From an uncultured Candidatus Peregrinibacteria bacterium (lineage in GTDB: Bacteria > Patescibacteriota > Gracilibacteria > Peribacterales > Peribacteraceae), in contig CAIJNU010000095.1 in assembly GCA_903822115.1 (NCBI GenBank), positions 1 through 22,574 on the forward strand: a stretch of 22,574 bases of DNA. The letters are read 5' to 3'. The position numbers and the translations under genes were made by a program. A model generated the notes under the pieces. The model searched no databases and had not been told where the DNA came from. It saw only the letters and a program-made list of their open reading frames with translations. Below, piece after piece: positions 1-6,768 of the stretch. How positions within the stretch are numbered: position 1 is the first letter of the stretch; the number at the start of each line of letters is the position of its first letter.

Positions 1-25
1 ATGCGGCCAACTGAGCTACGCCCCG
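1..25 (-). tRNA. tRNA 5' end, cut by the window edge
   Basis: Read on the minus strand, this begins with an acceptor-like CGGGGCG, then TA, then the D-arm start GCTCAGTTGG, a typical tRNA 5' half. The rest lies outside the window, so the anticodon cannot be read. The C1-G pattern would suit tRNA-Pro or an initiator-type tRNA, but this is a guess. The D-loop continuation (CCGCAT) is unusual, so it could also be a truncated tRNA fragment like the one near 6463. Confidence 0.45.
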
Positions 26-79
26 ACAGGGGTGAAAATGAACGATCTATCGGGGAGAGCGCAGGCGCGGATTGTTTGT

Positions 80-97
80 GCATTCGCAAGCGAATGC
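80..97. repeat. perfect short hairpin
   Basis: GCATTCGC and GCGAATGC form a perfect inverted repeat separated by AA. It lies between the partial tRNA and priA. Its core CGCAAGCG is the reverse complement of the core of the hairpin at 6484-6499 next to tRNA-Arg. It is not followed by a T-tract, so it is not a clear intrinsic terminator. Confidence 0.6.
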
Positions 98-111
98 GGG
101 CCAACTGCCTG

Positions 112-150
112 CCCGCCGTAGCCCGAAGGGCGGAGGCGGGAGCTACTCCC
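112..150. repeat. REP-like palindromic element
   Basis: An outer stem CCCGCC (112-117) / GGCGGG (135-140) encloses an inner stem GCCC-GAA-GGGC (121-131). A second hairpin, GGGAG-CTA-CTCCC (138-150), follows directly. The dense, GC-rich nested structure resembles intergenic REP/MITE-type repeats. Whether it is repeated in the genome cannot be judged from this window. Confidence 0.5.
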
Positions 151-155
151 GATAT

Positions 156-185
156 TTGAAATGAAAGAACTACGGAGAGGATAAT
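156..185 (+). promoter_or_regulatory. sigma70-type promoter of priA
   Basis: TTGAAA at 156-161 (5/6 to the -35 consensus) and GATAAT at 180-185 (5/6 to the -10 consensus) are separated by 18 nt. The predicted transcript start near 192 lies about 24 nt before the ATG at 216. Confidence 0.5.
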
Positions 186-215
186 CGAGAGCGGGCTCGA
201 TGGAAATGTGAAACA

Positions 216-2375
216 ATGGTGTTCTTCGTAAGTACCATGTTCTACAGAGTTGTCACTTCATCGCGCTCCCCCGGGATAGCCAACGGACTCACGTATGAGT
301 CGTCTGACGTCAAACCTTTGCAGGGAATGCCCGTGCGCGTTTCTCTGAGGAAGAAGATCGTCGAAGGGATTGTCGTCGATGTGTTGGAAAAGAAGGAGGA
401 GACAGCTTACGCGATGAAGGGCATCGATGAAGTCTTGGGGAATTCTCCGGTTCTTACGCAGCCGCAAATCCGCACTGCTCTTTGGATGGCCGACTACTAC
501 TGTGCGACGCTCCGTCAGGCACTTGGGCTGTGGTTCCCGCCTCCCCCCTGGTCTCGCGTGTTTCCGCGCACGCAGATCGGTTTCCGTTTCTGCGATGACA
601 CAAACGAAGCTTTGCTTCGAGGTAAGAAACAGGAAGCGCTGAGAGATTTTCTTCTCGGAAGGGAATGGGTATCGAAGGAGGAGATTGTCGGGGAACTTGG
701 ACCGATGACTCCAACGTTGCAAGCTCTGACTAAGAAAGGAATATTGATTGCCGAATTTCGCTTGGAATCCCAGGAACCGAAAATGGATTTACGCAGCGCA
801 ATTCTCGCAAATCCCTCTCTCACCGAAGATCAACAGCGTGTCTATGAAGAAATTCGCAATGATTCTAGGCCCTCTCTGCTCTTTGGAATCACCGGAAGCG
901 GAAAGACGGAGGTGTACGCACAGCTTATTGCCGACGTCATCAGAAATGGCAAACAATCACTTCTTCTCGTGCCGGAAATTCTTTTGACGGAATATTCGAT
1001 CGCGAGATTTGAGAAGTTGGTGAGGCGCGACGCTATTTCCGTTTTGCACAGTCGATTGACGTTGAAGGAACGCTGCGACGAATGGAAGCGTATTGCCCGA
1101 GGCGACGTCGCTCTCGTCATCGGATCACGCAGCGCGCTCTTCGCGCCTCTGAAGAATTTGAGTCTCATCGTCATTGATGAAGAACATGAGTGGACGTACA
1201 AAAATGAACAGGCCCCACGCTACCACGTCCGCGAAACGGCGGAAGTGCTTGCTCGATTTTCGAATGCACGTTTGGTGCTCGGCACGGCGACACCATCGCT
1301 GGAAGCGTGGTCGCGAGCGAAGAACGGCACGTACCATTTCGTCCGACTGGAGAAGCGATACCTCGATCAGCATCTTCCTGTTGTACGGATCATTGATCTC
1401 GCGGGAGCGACTTTTGGGAAATTCTATCCATTTTCTCCGGAACTTCTCAACGCCATTGACGAACGACTTTCTCGCGGCGAACAGTCCGTCCTTTTTCTCA
1501 ACCGACGCGGCATGGCGACGTCACTTCTATGCCTGCACTGCCGCCGCAGAATCACCTGTCCCGCTTCGCAGCTCCCCTTTACCGTCCACACGGAATCTTC
1601 TGGCAAGCCCTATCTTCTCGATCACACAACCGGCATTCGTGCGGACGTCCCCGCGCTCTGTCCGCACTGCAAGAGCTCGGAACTCCTCGCTGTTGGTGCG
1701 GGCACGCAGAAGGTGGAATCCGTTCTCGCTGCGCGCTTTCCTGCCGCGAAGATTCTCCGTGCGGACAGCGACACGCTCAAGGACGCCGAAGAGATGCGCA
1801 GCATTTTGCGGATGATGCGCGAACGCAAAGCGGATATTCTCTTCGGCACTCAGTCCGTCGTAAAAGGTCTTGATTTGCCGGGCGTGACACTCGCAGCCGT
1901 GCTCCTCGCCGATAGCGGCCTTTCGCTCCCCCACTTTCGTGCAGGGGAACGCGTATTCCAACTCCTCACGCAACTCGTCGGCCGCAGCGGCCGCGCGCAA
2001 TCCGGCGAGGTCATCATTCAGACGTTTCGCCCGGATGCGCCGGAGATCGTAGCGGCGGCAAGGCATGAGACGGAAAAGTACCTCGATGACGAATTGAAGC
2101 TTCGCGTACATGGTGGATACCCGCCTGCCACGAAGATCGTGCGATTGCTCGTGAGGGGGCCGGGCGCAGGCAATAGGGCAAAGAATCTTCTCGATGAGGC
2201 GAAGAAGAACGCTACCGCTGCCGGCAATGATGCACTGATTCACCTATCCCCCACTCTCTCGAGTGGCGGAAAGGAGTGGCAGATTCTTCTGCGAGGGTCC
2301 GACCCGAGGAGTCTCCTCGTAACGATGGATTTACGCGACGTTACCATCGACATCGACCCCATCGAGACGCTGTAG
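216..2375 (+). CDS. priA: Primosomal protein N' (PriA helicase)
   Basis: PriA is the 3'-to-5' superfamily 2 helicase that recognises stalled or D-loop forks and reloads the replisome. The 719-aa product is of usual length. Residues 8-110 match the N-terminal DNA-binding domain. Walker A GITGSGKT is at 224-231, the DEEH box at 321-324 and GTATPS at 356-361. The C-terminal helicase lobe has KGLDLPGV and QLVGRSGR. The zinc-binding insert is degenerate: CLHC (439/442) and CPHC (482/485) are kept, so the first zinc site can form. Of the second site only C448 remains; its partner is S451 and the CHYCG pair is missing. ATG 216 is used here; ATG 237 is an equally plausible start, and neither has a Shine-Dalgarno sequence. 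The gene converges on, and overlaps by 45 nt, the minus-strand gene at 2331-2816. Confidence 0.96.
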   Translation: MVFFVSTMFYRVVTSSRSPGIANGLTYESSDVKPLQGMPVRVSLRKKIVEGIVVDVLEKKEETAYAMKGIDEVLGNSPVLTQPQIRTALWMADYYCATLRQALGLWFPPPPWSRVFPRTQIGFRFCDDTNEALLRGKKQEALRDFLLGREWVSKEEIVGELGPMTPTLQALTKKGILIAEFRLESQEPKMDLRSAILANPSLTEDQQRVYEEIRNDSRPSLLFGITGSGKTEVYAQLIADVIRNGKQSLLLVPEILLTEYSIARFEKLVRRDAISVLHSRLTLKERCDEWKRIARGDVALVIGSRSALFAPLKNLSLIVIDEEHEWTYKNEQAPRYHVRETAEVLARFSNARLVLGTATPSLEAWSRAKNGTYHFVRLEKRYLDQHLPVVRIIDLAGATFGKFYPFSPELLNAIDERLSRGEQSVLFLNRRGMATSLLCLHCRRRITCPASQLPFTVHTESSGKPYLLDHTTGIRADVPALCPHCKSSELLAVGAGTQKVESVLAARFPAAKILRADSDTLKDAEEMRSILRMMRERKADILFGTQSVVKGLDLPGVTLAAVLLADSGLSLPHFRAGERVFQLLTQLVGRSGRAQSGEVIIQTFRPDAPEIVAAARHETEKYLDDELKLRVHGGYPPATKIVRLLVRGPGAGNRAKNLLDEAKKNATAAGNDALIHLSPTLSSGGKEWQILLRGSDPRSLLVTMDLRDVTIDIDPIETL

Positions 2376-2816
2376 ATCAGCTGGCTCAACAGGCTGGAAC
2401 AGCGCTGCAACGCCCGCTTTGATGGACTCGAGAATAACTGCCGCAGTATTTGGATCTGATGGTCTATCCCTTCCCAGTGCATTATTCCAATCTGCTGAAT
2501 GCCAGCGCGCAGTCACAACGTTTCCTCCAAGGTAGCCGACGAGTCCCGCGCCGATTGCTCGTTTATCGAGATTGCCGTTCGCCTGAACCGAAAGCTTCGG
2601 AGAATCAATATCCAAAGACATGGAGGCAAGAAATGCTCGAAGTCTTTCTCGATGTGACACGTCCTGGAGAAACAAATCGCATTGAAACCCTCCGCTTTCG
2701 TCTAAAGTTGCCATGAACTTTACGGAATCATCTCGAAGACGGGCCATGATGTTTCGTTCAAGCTGAGAATTATTAGTGAAATCGGGTGGCCGTTGGGTGG
2801 GTACGCCAGCTGACAT
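2331..2816 (-). CDS. hypothetical protein, 161 aa
   Basis: I do not recognise this product. It reads as an ordinary soluble protein: a polar N-terminus of about 25 residues, then alternating beta-like and helical stretches (DLFLQDVSHRERLRAFLASM; AIGAGLVGYLGG), with no signal peptide, membrane segment or known motif. Reality is supported by a good promoter ending 6 nt before the ATG (TTGACT, 16 nt, TACAGT; 2823-2850) and by filling an otherwise empty gap. It follows the SpoU-type methyltransferase on the same strand, and its last 15 codons overlap the 3' end of priA in antisense. ATG at the MARLRDD motif, about 23 codons in, is an alternative start. Confidence 0.6.
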   Translation of the reverse strand: MSAGVPTQRPPDFTNNSQLERNIMARLRDDSVKFMATLDESGGFQCDLFLQDVSHRERLRAFLASMSLDIDSPKLSVQANGNLDKRAIGAGLVGYLGGNVVTARWHSADWNNALGRDRPSDPNTAAVILESIKAGVAALFQPVEPADLQRLDGVDVDGNVA

Positions 2817-2822
2817 AGAATT

Positions 2823-2850
2823 ACTGTAGGCCTTCTATACATCTAGTCAA
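2823..2850 (-). promoter_or_regulatory. promoter of the 161-aa gene, leaderless geometry
   Basis: On the minus strand, TTGACT (2850-2845, 5/6) and TACAGT (2828-2823, 4/6) are 16 nt apart. The -10 box ends 6 nt before the ATG at 2816, so transcription should start at or next to the start codon. The -35 overlaps the stop codon of the upstream methyltransferase gene. Confidence 0.5.
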
Positions 2851-3301
2851 CACTCCTCATTCTGTAGAGGGCAATGCCCGCTGCAACCGCTACGTTGAGA
2901 GATTCCTTCTTTCCGAGCATGGGAATTTTCACGACGCTGTCGCAGATTCGTAGGATTTCTTCCGGTACACCCGTCAGCTCGTGGCCAACGATCAAACAAA
3001 CTTTCTTCTCCGGCACATAGGAGAGGAGATCTTCGGCATCGGGAGTGATTTCCAGTGCAACAAGACTAAAGCCTTCATCTCGAAGTGATTGCAGGATCGG
3101 CATCGGATCGCGTGAGGATTCCCACGCGACGAACTCCTCGGCTCCGATCGCCGTTTTTGTGATCTCCTTCCTCGGAGGCGTTCCGGTGTAGCCCGTGAGG
3201 TAGATCTTCTCGACTCCAAAGGCATCGCATGTGCGGAAGAATGATCCGACATTCCAAAGAGAACGGACATTGTGCGCCAGGAGCCTGATGTGCCGCTTCA
3301 T
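2843..3301 (-). CDS. SpoU/TrmH-family RNA 2'-O-methyltransferase
   Basis: This is a SPOUT-fold methyltransferase that transfers a methyl group from SAM to a ribose 2'-OH of tRNA or rRNA. All three family motifs are visible in 152 aa: motif 1 NVRSLWNVGSFFRTCDAFGV (11-30, Arg13 and Arg23), motif 2 VGHELTGVP (105-113, with the glutamate of the G-x-E turn), and motif 3 IPMLGKKESLNVAVAAGIAL (126-145), the knotted SAM pocket. It is a minimal catalytic domain without the N-terminal substrate-binding domain of TrmH or RlmB. The size resembles TrmL/YibK, but substrate cannot be assigned. Its ATG overlaps the TGA of the PurQ-like gene as ATGA (3298-3301), so the two are probably translationally coupled. 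Confidence 0.9.
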   Translation of the reverse strand: MKRHIRLLAHNVRSLWNVGSFFRTCDAFGVEKIYLTGYTGTPPRKEITKTAIGAEEFVAWESSRDPMPILQSLRDEGFSLVALEITPDAEDLLSYVPEKKVCLIVGHELTGVPEEILRICDSVVKIPMLGKKESLNVAVAAGIALYRMRSVD

Positions 3302-4560
3302 GCGATCTCCAGTAGGTGCAGCTCGCTCGCGTGCGGATTGCCGAACACTTCCAGCAAACGCCGCTCCAAAGCATCAGTCGAAATACCGTTGCAGCAGTAG
3401 CAGATTCCCGTCTCCCCTCCTCCACCGAGCCCCTGTCCGCCGGTATCCGGCACATCGCGCCGAAGAATCGTCACGCCGGAAAACAGTCTCTTCACCTCTT
3501 CACTCGTAAGTGCCTCCTCCCGCTTCGCGGCGCTATTCCAGTGGCTGAGGCGTCCGCCTCTGCGCACGTATGCTCTCTCTTTGTTCGGATTGAAGGTCGA
3601 GAGATCGGCGAGGAGTGCTCCCGGTTCCATCGTCGTGGAGAGGTACTTCCACTGTTTGAGGCGAAGTGACGGCGCGTACTTGCGCGCGGTCTGCTCCACG
3701 GTGCGCTCTTCATTGTTGACGATAATCGTGTCGATGAAGATCTGCGTTCCCTGAAGTTGCTTCACGGGAAGCGTAAGTGTTCCCGAAGCGTCTGAGCGAT
3801 TATTCGTTTCGTCAGGCAAGACCTCGCGCCCCTTCTCCACCCACTTCCTCAGGGAATCGAAGTACGGTTTGCCGTTGTCGGTTCGCTCGGGGTGGGGCAT
3901 GAGCGCGATGACGTTGCCCGCAGGATTGCAGATGCCGGCGGCCGCAAATATCGAACCATTCGGCGTCACCATCACTTCCTCCGAGATCCTTCCTGCCGCA
4001 TCGCAGTACGAGAACGCCAGCTGATTATTCTTCTTCAATTCCGCGATCACGTCCTTGTCCATCGTCGTGAATCGACCCTCCCCGTGTGCGATCGGAAGAT
4101 GCATTGCGCCGGACCAGTCGGATGTCGCGCATCGATCCATCTTGCAACTGGGCGTAATCCACACCCATTGACTGAGAAATCCCGGAGCCTCATATCCTTC
4201 GAAGGTGTGAATAACATTGCGCGCAAGGCTCATGCGCAGTCCATGATCGAGCGGAATGAGGCCGCTTTCTACCAGAATCTGTGCGCCGTTGCAATTGCCG
4301 ATCACGACTTTCCCCTTCCCCGCCTCTCCCGCAATGTGATCCATCAGCGCATCCCTGCCAGCCACCATCCCCGATCGTCCGCGGTCCTCGTATGAAAATC
4401 CTCCCACGAGGAAGTAACCGTCGACGTTCGCAAGCTTCTCCCGATCGTCGTTCCAACGAAAGTAGAGCGGTTCCATGCCGCTGCGGGCGATGGCGCGAAG
4501 CGACTCGAACTCGCAATTATTCCCGGGGAAGGACACGACGGCGATGACAGGGTTCGGCAT
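3298..4560 (-). CDS. purQ: FGAM synthase glutaminase subunit PurQ with unknown C-terminal extension
   Basis: PurQ releases ammonia from glutamine for formylglycinamidine ribonucleotide synthesis, the fourth step of de novo purine synthesis. Residues 1-245 are a class I amidotransferase: SFPGNNCEFESLRA (10-23), GGFSYEDRGRSGMVAGRD (53-70), the nucleophile Cys90 in GNCNGAQ, HGEGRF (159-164) and the catalytic HPE (His223, Glu225). Standalone PurQ proteins are about 220-230 aa; this one is 420 aa. The extra residues, about 265-420, are not recognised. They contain basic stretches, a glycine run (GGQGLGGGGETG) and a cysteine cluster GICYCCNG. They do not look like PurS (about 80 aa) or the PurL catalytic core. 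No PurL is in the window. The -10 box TACACT lies 6 nt upstream of the ATG. Confidence 0.88.
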   Translation of the reverse strand: MPNPVIAVVSFPGNNCEFESLRAIARSGMEPLYFRWNDDREKLANVDGYFLVGGFSYEDRGRSGMVAGRDALMDHIAGEAGKGKVVIGNCNGAQILVESGLIPLDHGLRMSLARNVIHTFEGYEAPGFLSQWVWITPSCKMDRCATSDWSGAMHLPIAHGEGRFTTMDKDVIAELKKNNQLAFSYCDAAGRISEEVMVTPNGSIFAAAGICNPAGNVIALMPHPERTDNGKPYFDSLRKWVEKGREVLPDETNNRSDASGTLTLPVKQLQGTQIFIDTIIVNNEERTVEQTARKYAPSLRLKQWKYLSTTMEPGALLADLSTFNPNKERAYVRRGGRLSHWNSAAKREEALTSEEVKRLFSGVTILRRDVPDTGGQGLGGGGETGICYCCNGISTDALERRLLEVFGNPHASELHLLEIA

Positions 4561-4566
4561 GCATTG

Positions 4567-4575
4567 AGTGTAGCA
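4567..4575 (-). promoter_or_regulatory. extended -10 promoter of purQ
   Basis: On the minus strand TGC-TACACT (4575-4567) forms an extended -10 element ending 6 nt before the ATG at 4560. No convincing -35 is present, which suits an extended -10 promoter. This makes purQ a separate transcription unit from frr and predicts a leaderless message. Confidence 0.5.
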
Positions 4576-4619
4576 AATGCATGAAGCTACACGAAGAGAA
4601 TGGCGATTCCCGCTCTGTC

Positions 4620-5162
4620 TTAGACTTTCATGAGCTCTTCCTCCTTCTTCTTGCCCGCTTCTACGATCTTCGCATTCGCCTCGTCCACTTCCTTCTGGAG
4701 GTTCTTTTCCAGCGTGGCCTTTACGTCCTCGTCCTTCTCCTGCTTGATCGCATCGAGGGATTCTTGGCGATGCTTACGAATCGCGATTTTCGCTTCCTCG
4801 GACAGCGTCGCAACGATCTTTTTCAAATGCACTCGTCTCTCTTCCGTCATCGGAGGGAGATTGATGCGAATGACGACTCCGTCATTGACGGGAGTACCGC
4901 CGATGTCCGCCTGCGATAGCGCTTTCTCGATGGCACCGAGAAGCGCCCGATCCCAAGGCTGCACCACGATCGACCGAGCATCGGATACGGAAATGCCAGC
5001 AAGAGTGCGCAATTGTTGCCTTGCACCGTATGCTTCAATGTCGATGTGTTCGACGAGCGCGGGATTCGCGCGGCCGGTCTGCAACTTGCTGAATTCCGTC
5101 TTTAAATGTTGCAATACCTTCTCCGTGCCCGATTGAAATGAGGCGAGACGTGGATCTGCCAT
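4620..5162 (-). CDS. frr: Ribosome recycling factor
   Basis: Frr, with EF-G, splits post-termination ribosomes. The 180-aa length is typical for the family. The hallmark helical segments are clear: FSKLQTGRANPALVEHIDIE near residues 24-43 and GVVIRINLPPMTEERR near residues 94-110, followed by the long C-terminal helices rich in Lys and Glu. It starts 31 nt after the pyrH stop, the classical pyrH-frr order, so the two are probably co-transcribed. The bases before the ATG are pyrimidine-rich and contain no Shine-Dalgarno sequence. Confidence 0.97.
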   Translation of the reverse strand: MADPRLASFQSGTEKVLQHLKTEFSKLQTGRANPALVEHIDIEAYGARQQLRTLAGISVSDARSIVVQPWDRALLGAIEKALSQADIGGTPVNDGVVIRINLPPMTEERRVHLKKIVATLSEEAKIAIRKHRQESLDAIKQEKDEDVKATLEKNLQKEVDEANAKIVEAGKKKEEELMKV

Positions 5163-5193
5163 AGAAAAGTGGGGAAGAAAAACGCTTCGAATT

Positions 5194-5904
5194 TTACGCG
5201 TGAACGACGGTCCCTATCTTGTCACCGCGCGCCGCCTTCAGCAAGGAACCTCTCTTCAGAAAGTTGAACACGACGATCGGGAGCTGCTGCTCCTCGCAGA
5301 GGCTGAATGCCGCCTGATCCATGACACCCAGATGCCCCTCAATGGCCTGCTGGTATGTGAGTTCGGCAAATTTCTTGGCATTCTTGCTCTTGTGCGGATC
5401 ACGGTCGTATACGCCGTCGACGTTCGTCGCCTTGAGGAGAACATCGCAGGAGAGCTCGAGCGAGCGCAGCGCGGCGGCGGAGTCCGTAGTGAAGTATGGA
5501 TTGCCAGTTCCACCGGCGCAGATGACTACTCTCCCCTTCTCAAGATGTCGCAGCGCCCGACGCTTGATGAATGGTTCGGCGAGAGCCGGGATATCGACGG
5601 CGGAAAGAACCCGCGTCTGGGCGCCGAGCGTCTCGAGCGCGGATTGAAGCGCGACCGAATTCATAATCGTCGCGAGCATGCCCATGGAATCGCTCACCGT
5701 TCTCTCGATGTTCGTGTCTTTCGTATCCTTGAATCTCCAGATGTTGCCTCCCCCCACCACCACCACAATCTGCACGGGTAGTCTCGATACTTCGATAATC
5801 TGCTCCGCGATGTCGTAGAGTGACGGCTTGTGAATGCCGTAATCGTTCTTTCCGGAAAAGACTTCGCCGGAGAGCTTGAGCATGATGCGCTTGTACGTAC
5901 TCAT
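5194..5904 (-). CDS. pyrH: UMP kinase (uridylate kinase)
   Basis: PyrH phosphorylates UMP to UDP with ATP in pyrimidine nucleotide synthesis. The 236-aa product has the amino-acid-kinase fold signatures: RIMLKLSGE (6-14, phosphate-binding Lys10), VVVVGGGNIWR (47-57), DSMGMLATIMNSVALQ (72-87, UMP-binding region), CAGGTGNPYFTTDSAAALR and LKATNVDGVYDRDP. Bacterial PyrH is hexameric and usually GTP-regulated; the sequence does not tell whether this holds here. It starts 24 nt after the membrane-protein gene and precedes frr. The leader before the ATG is an almost pure pyrimidine tract. Confidence 0.97.
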   Translation of the reverse strand: MSTYKRIMLKLSGEVFSGKNDYGIHKPSLYDIAEQIIEVSRLPVQIVVVVGGGNIWRFKDTKDTNIERTVSDSMGMLATIMNSVALQSALETLGAQTRVLSAVDIPALAEPFIKRRALRHLEKGRVVICAGGTGNPYFTTDSAAALRSLELSCDVLLKATNVDGVYDRDPHKSKNAKKFAELTYQQAIEGHLGVMDQAAFSLCEEQQLPIVVFNFLKRGSLLKAARGDKIGTVVHA

Positions 5905-5928
5905 GAGAAGAAGGAGAAAGAAATGAAA

Positions 5929-6375
5929 TCAGACGCCGGCTGAGTCCGACGGTGGAGAGTTCCGGGATTTCTTTCGATGGCGAATATTGGCGATGAGACA
6001 ACGGACATATCGAACGCACTTACCCCATGTTTCGCAAACCCCCTTCCAATCACCTCGAGAAATCGGCCCCGCGAAGAGGACGTCCTTCCACTCTCCCTGA
6101 ACCGCGTAAACGAATCCGAAGCAATTGCCGATAAAAAGAATAAGTATCCAAAGGCGATTGAAAGGTAGGAGCCATGCGCCGATCCCGACCGCGAGAAGCA
6201 CGAGCGCTTGTTTGCTATGGAATCGAACGAAGGCAGAATCCTTCTTTCGAAAAAAGAGAAAAAGAGATGCGAATGGGATATACGAGACTGCGGCGAGATC
6301 CTTCTCCTCCGTAGAAATATGAATCGACGATGGGTGCACCGCGTCTTTCTGATTCGTTTCGTGATGGTCGTCCAT
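5929..6375 (-). CDS. DUF4870-like small membrane protein
   Basis: A 148-aa membrane protein. An acidic, His-rich N-terminus (1-26) precedes the DUF4870/Tic20-like core: DLAAVSYIPFASLFLFF (26-42), then KKDSAFVRFHSKQALVLL (44-61) with the family's F-x-R-x-H-x-x-Q-A/G pattern, and two more hydrophobic segments to about residue 92. The basic C-terminus contains three cysteines. The function of this family is unknown. An ATG at 6456 would add 27 residues, but ATG 6375 is preferred because TATACT lies exactly 6 nt before it and the family core starts soon after. It heads the pyrH-frr gene cluster. Confidence 0.7.
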   Translation of the reverse strand: MDDHHETNQKDAVHPSSIHISTEEKDLAAVSYIPFASLFLFFRKKDSAFVRFHSKQALVLLAVGIGAWLLPFNRLWILILFIGNCFGFVYAVQGEWKDVLFAGPISRGDWKGVCETWGKCVRYVRCLIANIRHRKKSRNSPPSDSAGV

Positions 6376-6381
6376 GTCAGC

Positions 6382-6387
6382 AGTATA
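6382..6387 (-). promoter_or_regulatory. -10 box of the DUF4870-like gene / pyrH cluster
   Basis: TATACT on the minus strand (5/6 to consensus) is separated by 6 nt from the ATG at 6375. No good -35 is seen. This supports the shorter start and another leaderless message. Confidence 0.45.
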
Positions 6388-6456
6388 CAACATTCGCGTC
6401 CAGAAGCCATTGATGATAGAATAGGGAGAGATTGGTCCTTGGTAATAAAGATGCAC

Positions 6457-6479
6457 GTTCGTGCCCCGGTAGCTCAGTG
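6457..6479 (+). pseudogene. duplicated 5' fragment of tRNA-Arg
   Basis: These 23 nt are identical to 6551-6573, that is, 6 nt of upstream flank plus the first 17 nt of tRNA-Arg (acceptor strand GCCCCGG and D-arm GCTCAGTG). After the D-loop G the sequence departs into a hairpin, so this copy cannot form a tRNA. It is a partial direct duplication of the intact gene 94 nt downstream. Confidence 0.75.
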
Positions 6480-6483
6480 CCTA

Positions 6484-6499
6484 GCCACGCTTGCGTGGC
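6484..6499. repeat. perfect hairpin replacing the rest of the tRNA fragment
   Basis: GCCACGC-TT-GCGTGGC is a perfect inverted repeat that starts 4 nt after the truncated tRNA copy. There is no T-tract behind it. Its core CGCTTGCG is the reverse complement of that of the hairpin at 80-97. Confidence 0.6.
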
Positions 6500-6556
6500 G
6501 CAGAAAACAATCGTCGCTCGCTGATCCTTGCCATCAACAATTTGAAACATGTTCGT

Positions 6557-6631
6557 GCCCCGGTAGCTCAGTGGAAGAGCGGGAGCCTTCTAAGCTCTAG
6601 GTCGCAGGTTCAATTCCTGCCCGGGGTACCA
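6557..6631 (+). tRNA. tRNA-Arg(UCU)
   Basis: A complete cloverleaf of 75 nt including the encoded CCA. Acceptor GCCCCGG pairs with CCGGGGT (one G-U). The D stem is GCTC/GAGC. The anticodon stem GGAGC/GCTCT encloses CTTCTAA, giving anticodon TCT (reads AGA/AGG). The T arm GCAGG-TTCAATT-CCTGC is perfect. The discriminator is A, followed by CCA at 6629-6631. Confidence 0.97.
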
Positions 6632-6697
6632 TCCGGCTTTGTCTGCGGACTACGCCGCGATAGGTTTGTGTATGAAAAGCGAAGAAGCCGCGGCGAA

Positions 6698-6714
6698 GCT
6701 CCGCATTGCGGAGC
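6698..6714. repeat. hairpin downstream of tRNA-Arg
   Basis: GCTCCGC-ATT-GCGGAGC forms a 7-bp perfect stem with a 3-nt loop. It is preceded by GAAGCCGCGGCG (6684-6695), a 12-mer that recurs after tRNA-Ser at 12550-12561. It is a candidate processing or termination structure or a REP-like unit, without a T-tract. Confidence 0.5.
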
Positions 6715-6723
6715 GAAGACGGG

Positions 6724-6740
6724 CTGCCCGGGGTACCATC
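6724..6740 (+). pseudogene. duplicated 3' fragment of tRNA-Arg
   Basis: CTGCCCGGGGTACCATC is identical to 6617-6633, the 3' end of tRNA-Arg including T-stem end, acceptor strand, CCA and 2 flanking bases. It lies 107 nt downstream of the original. A 3'-end tRNA duplication is the usual scar of tRNA-targeted integration, but only about 90 nt separate the copies. Confidence 0.7.
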
Positions 6741-6756
6741 ATATGAACGACGGTCG

Positions 6757-6762
6757 TATACT
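6757..6762 (+). promoter_or_regulatory. -10 box of the lipoprotein gene
   Basis: TATACT (5/6) ends 6 nt before the ATG at 6769. The -35 region overlaps the duplicated tRNA 3' fragment and is not a good match to consensus. Confidence 0.45.
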
Positions 6763-6768
6763 CCCCTC

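Noticed and set aside
1527..2243. A 238-codon open frame on the minus strand.
   Set aside because: It lies wholly inside priA, has no protein-like motif, and is an antisense shadow of a strongly conserved gene.
6706..6768. Upstream extension of the lipoprotein reading frame.
   Set aside because: It would place the duplicated tRNA fragment and the -10 box inside the protein and displace the signal peptide; ATG 6769 fits both lipobox and promoter.
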